Source: Myxococcales bacterium
Lineage (GTDB): Bacteria; Myxococcota_A; Polyangia; Fen-1088
Assembly (NCBI GenBank): GCA_022184915.1
Contig: JAGTJU010000001.1
Span: forward strand, 248,001 to 312,000
Reading direction: 5' to 3'
Length of the DNA stretch: 64,000 nucleotides
The notes below the pieces were generated by a model. That model made no database searches. It saw nothing but the letters and a program-made list of their open reading frames with translations, and was not told the DNA's origin. Position numbers and translations under genes: made by a program. This document shows, piece by piece, positions 26,911 through 35,779 of this stretch (the first letter of the stretch is position 1; the number at the start of each line of letters is the position of its first letter).

Positions 26911-28095
26911 GTGGCAACGGAGCACAGCGGACTCAGGGCAGGTCATATCGCGGGGCTGGACGGCATGCGGGCGATCGCCATCCTTGCCGTGATCAGCTGG
27001 CACAGCGCACTGGCTTCACAGTTTCCGTTGGAGGCGCTTGGCCCCGTGCAGGCACTCGTGACCAGCGGGTGGGCCGGCGTCGACCTGTTTTTTGCGCTCT
27101 CGGGTTTTCTCATCACCACGCTCCTGCTGCGAGAGGAGGCCGAGCGGGGGCGCTTTTCGTTGAGCCGCTTTTACCTTCGTCGTGCTCTGCGGATTCTGCC
27201 GGTCTTTTATGCCGTCTTCATTCTCTTGACGTTCGTGTTCGCTCGCAGTTCCTGGTTTGCGAGCGTGCGGGTGATGCACGTCTGGCAGAAGGGGTCTGCC
27301 TTGGGCCTGTGGCCCTACGCGACGTTCTGGGGCAACTACTTCACGGGTTACTTCCAGGGGGCGTTCTCACAGCCCGTCTACAATCCTGGTGACGCCTTCC
27401 TGGTGTTTTGGTCTCTGTGTGTGGAGGAGCACTTCTATCTGCTGTGGCCCCTGGTGCTGTTCGGGGTCCGCTCCACCCGCGTGCGCGTGAGCGTCGCCTT
27501 GGCGGTGTGTCTGGCCCTGCCAGCGCTGCGTTTTTTTGCTTGGTCGAACCTGTGGGACGCAGAGAGCACCATCCACACGGCGTCCCACTATCGTCTCGAC
27601 TCTCTTTTGATCGGGAGCCTGGGGGCCTTGATGTTCGATTCGGCCTGCCTGCGGCCGCGGGCGCTTCGGATCGTCGGCTTGAGCGCTGCGGGTGTCTCGG
27701 CCTATCTCGTGGCCGACGGCAGCCTCTCCGTGCGCCCTGCGGGCAACGCGCTTGGGGCTTCGCTGGGCTTGTCGGCTGTGGCTGTTGCAAGCACCGTTGC
27801 CCTCATGGAGCTCAGGCGACTTCCCCTCGCACCGTGGACGCGTGCGCTCGAGGCGAGGCCGCTCAGGTACGTGGGTAGGCTCTCCTATGCGATGTACTTG
27901 ATTCACTTCCCCATGATTGATCTCGGGCGGCGCTTGTACTTTTCTGTTCCGCGCTCTGCGACGCTGGGAAACTTTCTGGTTGCCACCTGCTGGTTCACGC
28001 TCCTGAGCGTCGCGGCAGCTGCGGTGCTGCATCACGCGGTCGAGCGGCCGTTTTTGCAGCTCAAGCGCCGTCTGGGGCGCGCGGGAAGTGTGTGA
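26911..28095 (+). CDS. acyltransferase-3 family membrane protein
   Basis: 394 residues, GTG start at 26911 (no in-frame ATG is available nearby). The N-terminus has the family pattern HIAGLDGMRAIAILAVISWH, with the catalytic His, then GVDLFFALSGFLIT and FYLRRALRILPVFY. About ten transmembrane helices follow, ending with YAMYLIHFP and a C-terminal amphipathic segment. These proteins O-acylate cell-surface sugars or lipids using acyl donors from the cytoplasm. No sugar-biosynthesis genes are adjacent to identify the substrate. Confidence 0.9.
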   Translation: MATEHSGLRAGHIAGLDGMRAIAILAVISWHSALASQFPLEALGPVQALVTSGWAGVDLFFALSGFLITTLLLREEAERGRFSLSRFYLRRALRILPVFYAVFILLTFVFARSSWFASVRVMHVWQKGSALGLWPYATFWGNYFTGYFQGAFSQPVYNPGDAFLVFWSLCVEEHFYLLWPLVLFGVRSTRVRVSVALAVCLALPALRFFAWSNLWDAESTIHTASHYRLDSLLIGSLGALMFDSACLRPRALRIVGLSAAGVSAYLVADGSLSVRPAGNALGASLGLSAVAVASTVALMELRRLPLAPWTRALEARPLRYVGRLSYAMYLIHFPMIDLGRRLYFSVPRSATLGNFLVATCWFTLLSVAAAAVLHHAVERPFLQLKRRLGRAGSV

Positions 28096-28103
28096 CTTTG
28101 CGC

Positions 28104-28895
28104 CTACCACGCGGCCATGCCGAACGAGGCCAGCTTCTCCGCCCGCGTCATCGTTTTTCCCTCGATCCGCGCTGCCTGTCCGTTGACCATGACCTCGATC
28201 GCGCCGATGTCTGTCGGTGCGAGGTCGGGAGCAAGAAACAAAAGGGCCCCGCCGGTGAGCTGCCCAGAGTTCACTAGGTAGGGGTGATCATGGAGGGCGA
28301 GGGCTTCCTTGAGGCCCTCGCGAGCTGACGCGAGAACCCTGTGCCGGTCGAGTACGGGGCGCCGCTCACCCTCTTGGAGCTGAACGCGCGCTTCGGCGAG
28401 GTCCAAGCGGATCCCCGGGCCTCGAGCTGCGGCGAGGATGCCGATCATCACCAAGCGATGGGGCTCGCGAAAATTCGCCGCAAAGGCCTCTGGAAATGCG
28501 GCGTCGGGAGCCGCCTCGAACGCCAAGACGACACCCTCGTCGGAAGCCCAGCGACCGACCCATCCCGTTCGGCTAAACCGCGCACGGTCCGCGCGGGCTC
28601 GCTCGAGGGCAAGCAAAGTTTGCCTTTGGTCGAAGCGGTGGAGCGTGTACCAACCGCCAACCACACCGAGCGCCATGACGACGTTCAAAATCAGGGCACC
28701 CTTGACCAAGACGCTTCCACGCATGCCAGACTGTGCGGGGCTCGAGAGCGCCCATGCGGCCACGGCGCACGACAGTCCGCATAGCGCCGCCGCCGTGCCG
28801 ATCCACGCGGCGCGCTCATCAGACTGTGCGGCACCCGAAAATCGAGTGGGCACCAACAAAAAGCCCGCGAGGACGGCGGGCGCAAGCCACCCCAT
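28104..28895 (-). CDS. membrane protein of unknown function
   Basis: 263 residues if ATG 28895 is used; a TTG at 28943 is an alternative, and longer versions of the frame look non-coding. Three predicted transmembrane helices (about 1-20, 33-52 and 66-84) are followed by a soluble domain with FEAAPDAAFPEAFAANF, LAAARGPGIRLDLAEA and LFLAPDLAPTDIGAIEVMVN. I do not recognise the domain. It converges with the acyltransferase gene; the methyltransferase gene lies 134 bases upstream on the same strand. Confidence 0.6.
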   Translation of the reverse strand: MGWLAPAVLAGFLLVPTRFSGAAQSDERAAWIGTAAALCGLSCAVAAWALSSPAQSGMRGSVLVKGALILNVVMALGVVGGWYTLHRFDQRQTLLALERARADRARFSRTGWVGRWASDEGVVLAFEAAPDAAFPEAFAANFREPHRLVMIGILAAARGPGIRLDLAEARVQLQEGERRPVLDRHRVLASAREGLKEALALHDHPYLVNSGQLTGGALLFLAPDLAPTDIGAIEVMVNGQAARIEGKTMTRAEKLASFGMAAW

Positions 28896-29029
28896 GAGGG
28901 CGAGAGCCAGCCTCCTTCGCTCTGTGGTTTGGACCTCGATCAACGAAAGCTGTTTCGGCGCTTTGCGCCTGAAGATGAAACAGCGCTCGGCCTTTAGCGG
29001 GGCGGGCCAAGCCGGCGTACCGCGCGGCC

Positions 29030-29860
29030 TCAGCCTTTTGTGCCTTCGGCAATGAGCACGCGCACGTCGAGGTGCCTCTGCCCTGCGCGCAAGAGGTCGC
29101 TGACCTGGGCCAGGTGTCGTTCCTTGAACGTGGGGGCGTCTTCCGGAGACAGCCGCTGCAAGAGGCCGCGGTATCCCGCGTTGTACACGATCTCCCACCA
29201 GGCTTCCGGGTGCGGCAGCGCGAAACCAAAGTCGTACTCTCGCACGGTGGTCGCGGGCATGCCTGCATCCCGAAACAACCCGGTGAACGTCTCGGCGCTG
29301 GCGATGCGGAGCCACGGGGCCGGGGGGGTGGGGAACCCGTACTCACGATAAAGCTCCATGAACGCGTCGGTGAACGGGGAGAATGCACCCCAAGCGAACG
29401 TGGACGCGATCACCCGCCCTGCCGGGCGCGCCTGGGCCAAGAGGCGGCTCAACGCCTCTTCCATGCGTGAGACGAAAAAGATGCCGAAGCTGCACGTCAC
29501 GAGGTCGAAGCGTTCGCCGTAAGCCAGCGTATCGAACGTGCCTTGCGCGAAGGACACGTTCGTGAGCCCCTGGGTGCTTGCTTTGTCGCGGGCGCGCGCC
29601 AGCATCCCGTGCGACAAGTCGACGCCCAGCACGCGGGCCTCGGGTTCGACCTCGGCCAGGGCCAAGGCCACCTTGCCCGTGCCTGTGGCCAGATCGAGCA
29701 CCTCCATGCCGGGCCGAAGATCCGCAAGACGCACGATCGCGTGCGCGGTTTTGTCGAACCACGCCGCGGAAGGGTGATCGTAGCCTTCGGCAACGACGTC
29801 GAAGGTGGCCTGAATCCGAGCTTCTTCCTCAGTCTGGTCGGAGGGAGGAGGGGTACGCAT
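29030..29860 (-). CDS. class I SAM-dependent methyltransferase
   Basis: 276 residues from ATG 29860. The SAM-binding motif I EVLDLATGTGKVAL is at about 52-65, followed by VLGVDLSHGMLARAR (motif II) and FDLVTCSFGIFF (motif IV). The layout resembles UbiE/methyltransferase-11 proteins that act on small molecules or quinones. The substrate cannot be inferred; a divergent lipoprotein gene lies upstream. Confidence 0.88.
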   Translation of the reverse strand: MRTPPPSDQTEEEARIQATFDVVAEGYDHPSAAWFDKTAHAIVRLADLRPGMEVLDLATGTGKVALALAEVEPEARVLGVDLSHGMLARARDKASTQGLTNVSFAQGTFDTLAYGERFDLVTCSFGIFFVSRMEEALSRLLAQARPAGRVIASTFAWGAFSPFTDAFMELYREYGFPTPPAPWLRIASAETFTGLFRDAGMPATTVREYDFGFALPHPEAWWEIVYNAGYRGLLQRLSPEDAPTFKERHLAQVSDLLRAGQRHLDVRVLIAEGTKG

Positions 29861-29971
29861 CCCAGGGAGAATGCCGCGGGCGCGCGGTGGCTGCACGCCT
29901 CTTCTGCCACCCCCGCGATTTGTATTGGTTCGTCAGGTGCTGGTCCTGAACGCCCACCCGATGCTGGGCCG

Positions 29972-30943
29972 ATGAGTGTTGCGCGCGCGCGGTCGATAGC
30001 AGGGTTCGTCGTGGTGTCCGGGCTCCTTTCGCTCGGCCTCGGGTGCCAGGGCACCGGGGCGGACGAGGCCGAGGATCGGAACGGGGAAGGCGGTGGCGGC
30101 CACGGCGGTGGAGGTGGCGATGCGGCCGGGGGCGGTGGGGGCCGCGCGGGCGGCGCTGGGAGCGGTGGAGGCTCGCAGCAAGGCGCCGGCGGCGGAGGAA
30201 GCAACGGAACGGGCGGCCTCACGGGCTCGGGAGGCGCGGGGATGGGGAGCGGGGGCGTTACGGGCGCGGGTGGTGCTGCCACGGGGGGCCTGGGCGGCAG
30301 TGCGGCCGGAGGGGCCGGGGGAGCCTTGGGAGGCAGTGGGGGCGTCCCAGGGGGCAGTGGAGGAGCTGGAGGAGGTGGGGGCAGTGGCGGCGGGGGTGTC
30401 GCTTCGACCTTCCGGTGCACACAGCTGCTCGGGGGCGTTCCTACCGCGGACTGGTTCATCGACGGTGTCTTCGATGGCCATGTCGGTGCGGGCCATTGGG
30501 AACTGCAAGGCAGTACGGGGATCAACCACTGGCGCGGCGTCGACGACGAAGTCTGGAAGAGCGCTCCCACGCATCCTTGCGCCCAGGGGTCGGGAAGCCC
30601 CGACCGGGTCGTGCTCGTCCCCTGGGGGCACAACGAGGGAGACGCCGCGTACTGGCGCCAAAAAATCGAAGAGGCCATCACCGCGATACGGACCAACCGT
30701 CCGTCGGCAAAACAGATCGTAGTGCAACCACCGGTGGGCAGCCCATCGTGCACGGGCAACTATCCCGGCAAGAACTTCAACGCGCTGAAAAGCGCGATCG
30801 CGCAAGTCGTGGGGGGAGACGTTGTGGCAGGGCTGACCGTGCAGTTCGACGAGTGCAACGGCTACAAAGGCACATCGGGCGTCCTGATGCCGGAAGCGGC
30901 CAAGGTGGTCGCTGGAACACTGGGGAAGCACTACGCCCCGTAG
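29972..30943 (+). CDS. Gly-rich lipoprotein with SGNH-like domain
   Basis: 323 residues from ATG 29972. Lipobox LLSLGLGC; then an extreme low-complexity linker of about 110 residues, mostly Gly with Ser, Ala and Thr; then a C-terminal domain of about 180 residues. That domain (WFIDGVFDGH, VVLVPWGHNEGDAAYWRQKI, AKQIVVQPPVG, NFNALKSAI) resembles a SGNH/GDSL fold in which the 'HN' of PWGHNEGD replaces the usual block III 'GTND'; the catalytic Ser block is not obvious, so activity is unsure. Confidence 0.7.
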   Translation: MSVARARSIAGFVVVSGLLSLGLGCQGTGADEAEDRNGEGGGGHGGGGGDAAGGGGGRAGGAGSGGGSQQGAGGGGSNGTGGLTGSGGAGMGSGGVTGAGGAATGGLGGSAAGGAGGALGGSGGVPGGSGGAGGGGGSGGGGVASTFRCTQLLGGVPTADWFIDGVFDGHVGAGHWELQGSTGINHWRGVDDEVWKSAPTHPCAQGSGSPDRVVLVPWGHNEGDAAYWRQKIEEAITAIRTNRPSAKQIVVQPPVGSPSCTGNYPGKNFNALKSAIAQVVGGDVVAGLTVQFDECNGYKGTSGVLMPEAAKVVAGTLGKHYAP

Positions 30944-31013
30944 GGGCCATCGTCGCCTGCACAGGAACCGAGACACCGGTGCTCGCTCTGCGCGCGCAGG
31001 GGAGCGCCGGTGG

Positions 31014-31832
31014 TCACGGGCGGCAGCTCAGCGCCTGAATCTCGGCAGCTGACAGTGCGCGCGCAAACACGGAGATCTCGTCGATGCGCCCCGAAAAGCG
31101 CTCGCCAACCACGCCCTTGTTCCGGTTCGCGCCCACGAGAATCGGCTCAGGGTCGACGCTGCCGATCCCAAACGGAGTCGGCTGTTGCGCTACCGGTTGG
31201 CCGTTCACGTAAACCTCCAGGGACCTGTCAGCGTAAACCCCGGCCACATGAACCCAGCTGCCGAGGGGAACGGGTGCGGGAGTGCTAACGCCCAAAAAGT
31301 CCACCGTTATCGTGGGGAATCCGTCCTTGAGGAAAAGTCCGACTGTCTCGACGGCACTGTTCGGCGCGGATTGGGTGATGATGCCCAGATACCCCGGCTG
31401 GAGGGCCTCGACGAAGATCCACGCCGACATCGTGACCTGCTGAACCTCTTCGAGCGTTCTCCAGGCGTCGCTGACGCCGAAGCTGAGGTTTTCTGCCCCC
31501 GTGAGCTCGAGACTCCGATCGAAGCGACCCTCGTCCCAGGCGATGGGTAAACCTTCGACCATGCCTTCACGTCCAGACACTTCGTCCCGCGCACTTCCAT
31601 CCAGCTTGAGCCAAAGCACCCGTGCGGGGAGGTTTCCGTTCCCGCCCGGGCACGCGGCCGGCGGCGGGGCTGAACCAGGAGCATCTGCCATGGCCAAAGA
31701 CACGTCGGTAGCGGGCGAGCCTGCGTCCGGAACTTGTGCTTGGTCTCCCACGTCGAGGGACGGCGTACAGGACGTGAGCGCTCCCTGTAGCGCCCACACG
31801 AAGGCCAGGGACAGAGGGTGAACGTGCTTCAT
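31014..31832 (-). CDS. LamG-domain lipoprotein
   Basis: 272 residues; ATG at 31832 overlaps the preceding gene's stop. Lipobox LQGALTSC. From about residue 65 a concanavalin-like LamG domain: ARVLWLKLDGSARDEVSG, VTMSAWIFVEA, SWVHVAGVYADRSLEVYVNG and RIDEISVFARALSAAEI. Such domains bind glycans or proteins at the surface. It is the last gene of the ECF-sigma operon, so it is probably induced with it. Confidence 0.85.
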   Translation of the reverse strand: MKHVHPLSLAFVWALQGALTSCTPSLDVGDQAQVPDAGSPATDVSLAMADAPGSAPPPAACPGGNGNLPARVLWLKLDGSARDEVSGREGMVEGLPIAWDEGRFDRSLELTGAENLSFGVSDAWRTLEEVQQVTMSAWIFVEALQPGYLGIITQSAPNSAVETVGLFLKDGFPTITVDFLGVSTPAPVPLGSWVHVAGVYADRSLEVYVNGQPVAQQPTPFGIGSVDPEPILVGANRNKGVVGERFSGRIDEISVFARALSAAEIQALSCRP

Positions 31833-32722
31833 CGCCAGACCACCGCCAAGCCCATGGCGGCCAAAACTTCGAGTGTGGGAAGGCGGCCGCTGGGGGCTCC
31901 CGAGATTTCTAGAGTATTTCCGCCCCATCGGAAGGCGCGAACGTCGAGGCCGAGCGCCCAGTTCGTCTGTGATCCGAACAGGAAGAGATCCGCGTGCAGC
32001 CCACCCTGAAGGGCGAAGTCGGGCGCTTGATCGCGTCGCGTGGTCATGACGTCTTCGCCGCGTGCGATGACCAGGGCCGCAGCCACTCCCGTTTCGACAT
32101 ACACGTGGGCGCGGGGACTTGCCAGCACGCGAAGCGAAGGGGACAGGGCCGCGAAGGCGCGCGACCACGAGGCGGCTGCGTCGGCCGTCAGCTCCGTTCG
32201 GGCGGGTGCGTGCGCCCCCAGCTGGAGCCGCACACCCACCCGCTCCCACGAAGGCACGAGCGTGAATCGGCCCCCCAATGAGACGCCCAAGGTTTGCGGC
32301 GTGGTGGGACGAACCATGAGGGCCAGCTCGAGGCTCTTTTCACGACGAGCCCGCGGCGCAGCCAACGGGATCGGCGTCACGGGCGCTTGGGGCTCCACAG
32401 GCAAACGCAGGCCGGGCGGCATCAGAGGCCCGCGGAGATCGGCTCCCCACGCCGCCAGCACGACGGCTGCCACCCGGGCCCGCTGGGCACAATCGCCCTC
32501 CGTGGCCAGGCGCCGCTCGCGCAGGTCCCGATCGCCCGCGGGACCAAGAACCAACCACGTGCCATCCTCGCGATCGGTGAGCTGGACAGCGGCCGCGAAG
32601 TCGTCTTGAACCTCACTGAGGGTGGCCAGCTCGGCAAGCACCGCAGCGCGCTCGGGACACGGTGCCGCGGCGACCTGGGCCTGCGCCGTTTGCACCATCA
32701 GACTCGCAAGAACCCACAGCAC
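31829..32722 (-). CDS. exported protein of unknown function in the ECF-sigma operon
   Basis: 297 residues from GTG 32722, which gives a clean signal peptide (VLWVLASLMVQTAQAQ); a GGAGG lies upstream. The N-terminal part has two Cys (PCPERAAVL and GDCAQRARV) and reads like the 'CAEAV...ALALA' region common in myxobacterial exported proteins. The C-terminal 150 residues alternate polar and apolar residues, as in outer-membrane beta-strands (VGVRLQLGAHAP, HVYVETGVAAALVIA, WALGLDVRAFRWGG), ending in Arg. Position between anti-sigma and LamG genes suggests an envelope role. Confidence 0.7.
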   Translation of the reverse strand: MLWVLASLMVQTAQAQVAAAPCPERAAVLAELATLSEVQDDFAAAVQLTDREDGTWLVLGPAGDRDLRERRLATEGDCAQRARVAAVVLAAWGADLRGPLMPPGLRLPVEPQAPVTPIPLAAPRARREKSLELALMVRPTTPQTLGVSLGGRFTLVPSWERVGVRLQLGAHAPARTELTADAAASWSRAFAALSPSLRVLASPRAHVYVETGVAAALVIARGEDVMTTRRDQAPDFALQGGLHADLFLFGSQTNWALGLDVRAFRWGGNTLEISGAPSGRLPTLEVLAAMGLAVVWR

Positions 32723-32732
32723 GAGTTTGAAT

Positions 32733-33767
32733 TCACCTCCCGAGACCAGGGACGGAAGGGGGCGGGTGAGAGACGAGGCGCGCGGGCTCGCTGTGCGGAT
32801 ACTTACTCTTGAGGCGCTCGAAGGCGTCCCGCGCGCGCGCCGTCTCACCCTGCGCCGCCCACGCTTGTCCTTGCCCGTAAAGCGCGCGTGCGCACGTCTC
32901 CACATCTCGACAGGTCGATGTGACCCGCTCAAAGTCGGTCAATGCCAGCTTCGGCACGTGACGGGCAAGATAAAGTTCAGCCCGCAGGACCAGAAGGCGC
33001 GGGTCTTTGGCCGTCAAGTCGCTGTTCTCGAGCTCTCTCGTGGCCCGTGTCCTGTCACCCAGTGCCAAGAGGGCCTCGAGGCGGGCGATGAACGCCTCCG
33101 ATCGCAGCGGCCCATGCGCCAAGGTAGCCTCCTGTCGTTCCAGCCAGGCAAGGGCGCCTTCGGGATCCCTGTCTTTGCGGAGGCGTCGCCACGCCTCGCC
33201 GAGAAGCGCTGCCGCCTCCGGCGGGGGGGGCGTGACGGCGTCCGCGGCGGCGTGTGGCGCGGGTGCCAGGCCAGCAGGGTTTGGGCGACGGAGTGGCTTT
33301 TGCGCGTGATGTACGCGCGCCGCGGGGGCGCGATCACGGGAAAGCTCTTGGACCTGGGGGGCGGCGGGCGGTTCGACCCTGGGCGGGTCGGGACGCGCCG
33401 TCACCTGCGCGGAGGCGCGACGTGCCTGACGAGGCGCGTGGGCGGCTTGCGAAGCAGGCAGTGGCTCGTCGAGACGGGGCTCGTCCCCGACCCAGGCGTG
33501 TACCCATGCCATCAAGCGTGCGCGGGCGACGCCCGCCACCAGCAGCAAGGTTGCTGCCACCATCACGGCCACCCGGCGCAGGGGTCGCGCCGAAGTGCGG
33601 CGCCGCATCCCGTACATCAGGCGCCGCTTGACCAAAGCGCGGCGTCCGTCGCTCAAGGTCGGCAGGTCGAGCGAGCTCTTCAGCAGTGCCGCCAATTCGC
33701 GATCGGACCCGTCTCGGGCTTCCACCAACCTCGAAGCGGGCTCGACGATGTCCTTGCTCCGTCCCAT
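32733..33767 (-). CDS. membrane anti-sigma-like protein with TPR repeats
   Basis: 344 residues. A cytoplasmic N-terminal part (1-60), one transmembrane helix (RRVAVMVAATLLLVAGVA, about 64-81), a long Ala/Pro/Arg-rich linker, then TPR-like helices (about 190-340: AWLERQEATLAHGPLRSEAF, YLARHVPKLALTDFERV, ALYGQGQAWAAQGETARARD). The gene starts directly behind the ECF sigma stop, the usual position of a FecR-like anti-sigma factor. It may hold the sigma factor until an envelope signal arrives; no zinc-binding motif is present. Confidence 0.75.
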   Translation of the reverse strand: MGRSKDIVEPASRLVEARDGSDRELAALLKSSLDLPTLSDGRRALVKRRLMYGMRRRTSARPLRRVAVMVAATLLLVAGVARARLMAWVHAWVGDEPRLDEPLPASQAAHAPRQARRASAQVTARPDPPRVEPPAAPQVQELSRDRAPAARVHHAQKPLRRPNPAGLAPAPHAAADAVTPPPPEAAALLGEAWRRLRKDRDPEGALAWLERQEATLAHGPLRSEAFIARLEALLALGDRTRATRELENSDLTAKDPRLLVLRAELYLARHVPKLALTDFERVTSTCRDVETCARALYGQGQAWAAQGETARARDAFERLKSKYPHSEPARLVSHPPPSVPGLGR

Positions 33768-34322
33768 CTAGCTTTCATCCCCTGCACGCATCAAGAGCTC
33801 TTTCAACTTCTGCCTGCCTCTATGCAGACGCACCCACAGGGTCGAGACGCTGCAGCCCAGAAGCGCGGCGGCGTCCTCGCCCGAGTATCCCTCGAGTTCG
33901 AAGAGGATGATCGGCAATCGGTAGATCTCCGGCACACGATCGAGGGCGGCCTGCAGCCGGCGGGCGGACTCCCCGTTGGCGAAAAGCTCGGAGGCGGTCT
34001 CTGAAACAGGCTCTTGGGGCCTGAGCCAGATGGCTGCCAGGGCCCGCCGAAGACGCTCCTTCACCCGGCGTCGCCGCACGAGCTTCGTCGCGATCGCAAA
34101 CAACCAGGTGTCCACGCGGCAATCGCCTCGAAACGAACCATATTGTCGCAACGCTACGACGAACACGTCGTGCAGCGTGTCCTCGATCTCGTTCGGGGGA
34201 ACCCCCAAGCGACGCAGCCATCGCTCGACCGAGAGCGCGAACTGGTCGTAGAGGCCGTCGAGTGCCACGAAGCTCGGATCGGCCTGCCCTTCGGCTTTTC
34301 GGTTCTGGACGTAGCTACGCAT
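33768..34322 (-). CDS. ECF-type RNA polymerase sigma factor
   Basis: 184 residues. Region 2 spans about 20-90 (LYDQFALSVERWLRRLG, then IEDTLHDVFVVALRQYGSFR and DTWLFAIATKLVRRRRVKER) and region 4 about 120-175 (ALDRVPEIYRLPIILFELEG, then AALLGCSVSTLWVRLHRGRQ). Both are complete. It heads a four-gene operon with a TPR anti-sigma, an exported protein and a LamG lipoprotein. Its target promoter was not found by eye. Confidence 0.92.
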   Translation of the reverse strand: MRSYVQNRKAEGQADPSFVALDGLYDQFALSVERWLRRLGVPPNEIEDTLHDVFVVALRQYGSFRGDCRVDTWLFAIATKLVRRRRVKERLRRALAAIWLRPQEPVSETASELFANGESARRLQAALDRVPEIYRLPIILFELEGYSGEDAAALLGCSVSTLWVRLHRGRQKLKELLMRAGDES

Positions 34323-34524
34323 GCCGGCGGGACTCGCGCACCTCGAGTGTTGGTTACCCGACGGACCGGGACCTTACAGGTGCGATGCGTTTTCTTCGAA
34401 GACGCACGTGACGTGCCTTCGCATGACGAATGCGGAAAGGCCGCTGGGGCTCGGGGAACGAACGGGGCTGTGGTGAGCGCCCCTCGAGGCGCAACGAACC
34501 GCGCAACGAACTCAAGGAGACGTC

Positions 34525-35640
34525 ATGTTCCCGAACCGAAGTGTCTACGGCAAAGCGAGCGTTCTGCTGCTCCTGGGCGCCTGCCTCGCGATCAGTGTGC
34601 AAGGCTGCGGCGCGCCATCTGAGTCCCCTGACGACGAAGACGAGGTCGACAGCGGTGAGATGGATGACGAAGCCGAGGAGGGACAGGGTGGCGGCGCCGC
34701 GGATGACGAGGAGCCGTCGGCCGGGGGGGCGGGAGGAGCGGGGGGCACGGGAGGCTCCGTGCAGAGCGCGGGAGGTGGGGGTGGAAAGGCGGGCGCCGGG
34801 GGAGGTCTCGGCGGCAGCACCGGCGGCGGTGGCGTACCTGGGGGCGCCGGCGGGATGGGCGGTTTGGGGGAAGGGTCAGGTGGCATGCCGGGAGGCAGCG
34901 GCGGTGCGATGGGAGGCAGCGGCGGCGCGATGGGGGGCAGCGGCGGCGCGATGGGGGGCAGCGGCGGCGTGACGGGGGGCAGCGGCGGCGCAATGGGGGG
35001 CAGCGGCGGCGTGACGGGAGGCGGTGGACAAGCGGCGGTCGTCAAGATTCAGCCGCTCGGCGATTCGATCACGCAAGGCAAGCGTGATCCCGAGGAAGCG
35101 ACCTACCGTCGGCCGTTGTGGAAGAAGCTCAAGGCCGCAGGTTACAAGGTCGACTTCGTGGGCACCTTGAACAAGCAGCTCGATGGTCCCCATCTTTACG
35201 ATGATTACGACCACGACCACGAAGGCCGCTATGGCTGGAAGCTCACGCAGGTTCTGGAAAAGCTCGACGCGTGGCTCGTGTCCTACAAGCCCGACATATC
35301 GCTCATCCATCTGGGGACGAACGACCAGGGCTCGAACAATCCCCAGCAGATGATCACGAACATGGGCAAGATCTTCGAAAAGCTTCGGGAAAAGAACCCG
35401 AACATCACGATCCTCGTAGCGCAGCTCTTGCGGCCGGGAGCGACAGGCAAGGAGTTCAACATGCTGTTGCCCGCGCTGGTCGCGAGCAAAACCACCACTC
35501 AATCGCGCATCATCGTGGTCAACATGGACATCCTCGGAGCGGCCGATACGCGGCAGTACGTGCATCCCAACGCGCAGGGCTCGGAGAAGGTGGCCACGCA
35601 GTGGTTCAATACACTGAAGACGGTGCTCCCAAATCCCTGA
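34525..35640 (+). CDS. Gly-rich SGNH/GDSL-type esterase lipoprotein
   Basis: 371 residues; AAGGAG before ATG 34525. Lipobox AISVQGC, an acidic stretch, then a Gly-rich linker to about 170. The C-terminal SGNH hydrolase domain has block I PLGDSIT with catalytic Ser, block III HLGTNDQG with Asn, and the catalytic His in DTRQYVHPNAQG (D..H spacing typical). It probably deacylates surface carbohydrates or lipids. The linker contains six 21-base repeats. Confidence 0.88.
   Translation: MFPNRSVYGKASVLLLLGACLAISVQGCGAPSESPDDEDEVDSGEMDDEAEEGQGGGAADDEEPSAGGAGGAGGTGGSVQSAGGGGGKAGAGGGLGGSTGGGGVPGGAGGMGGLGEGSGGMPGGSGGAMGGSGGAMGGSGGAMGGSGGVTGGSGGAMGGSGGVTGGGGQAAVVKIQPLGDSITQGKRDPEEATYRRPLWKKLKAAGYKVDFVGTLNKQLDGPHLYDDYDHDHEGRYGWKLTQVLEKLDAWLVSYKPDISLIHLGTNDQGSNNPQQMITNMGKIFEKLREKNPNITILVAQLLRPGATGKEFNMLLPALVASKTTTQSRIIVVNMDILGAADTRQYVHPNAQGSEKVATQWFNTLKTVLPNP
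34891..35016 (+). repeat. six 21-bp tandem repeats encoding GGSGGAM/GGSGGVT
   Basis: Units start at 34891, 34912, 34933, 34954, 34975 and 34996. They differ at only a few bases, so copy number could change by slippage in 7-residue steps without breaking the frame. Confidence 0.9.
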
Positions 35641-35779
35641 GGCGGAACCCGATACGGCAGGTTGGGAGCACCCATCGGTTGACGACCGACCAGCGCCTCC
35701 CAGAGCCCGAAGTGCGATCGTCGGGTCTTCGAAGGGGCGCTTGTCGGTTGGGAGGCCACGGTGGAAGTTTTGAGCGGCT

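Noticed and set aside
34891-35016. CRISPR-like array
   Set aside because: The units are contiguous, without spacers, in frame within a coding region, and encode a Gly linker.
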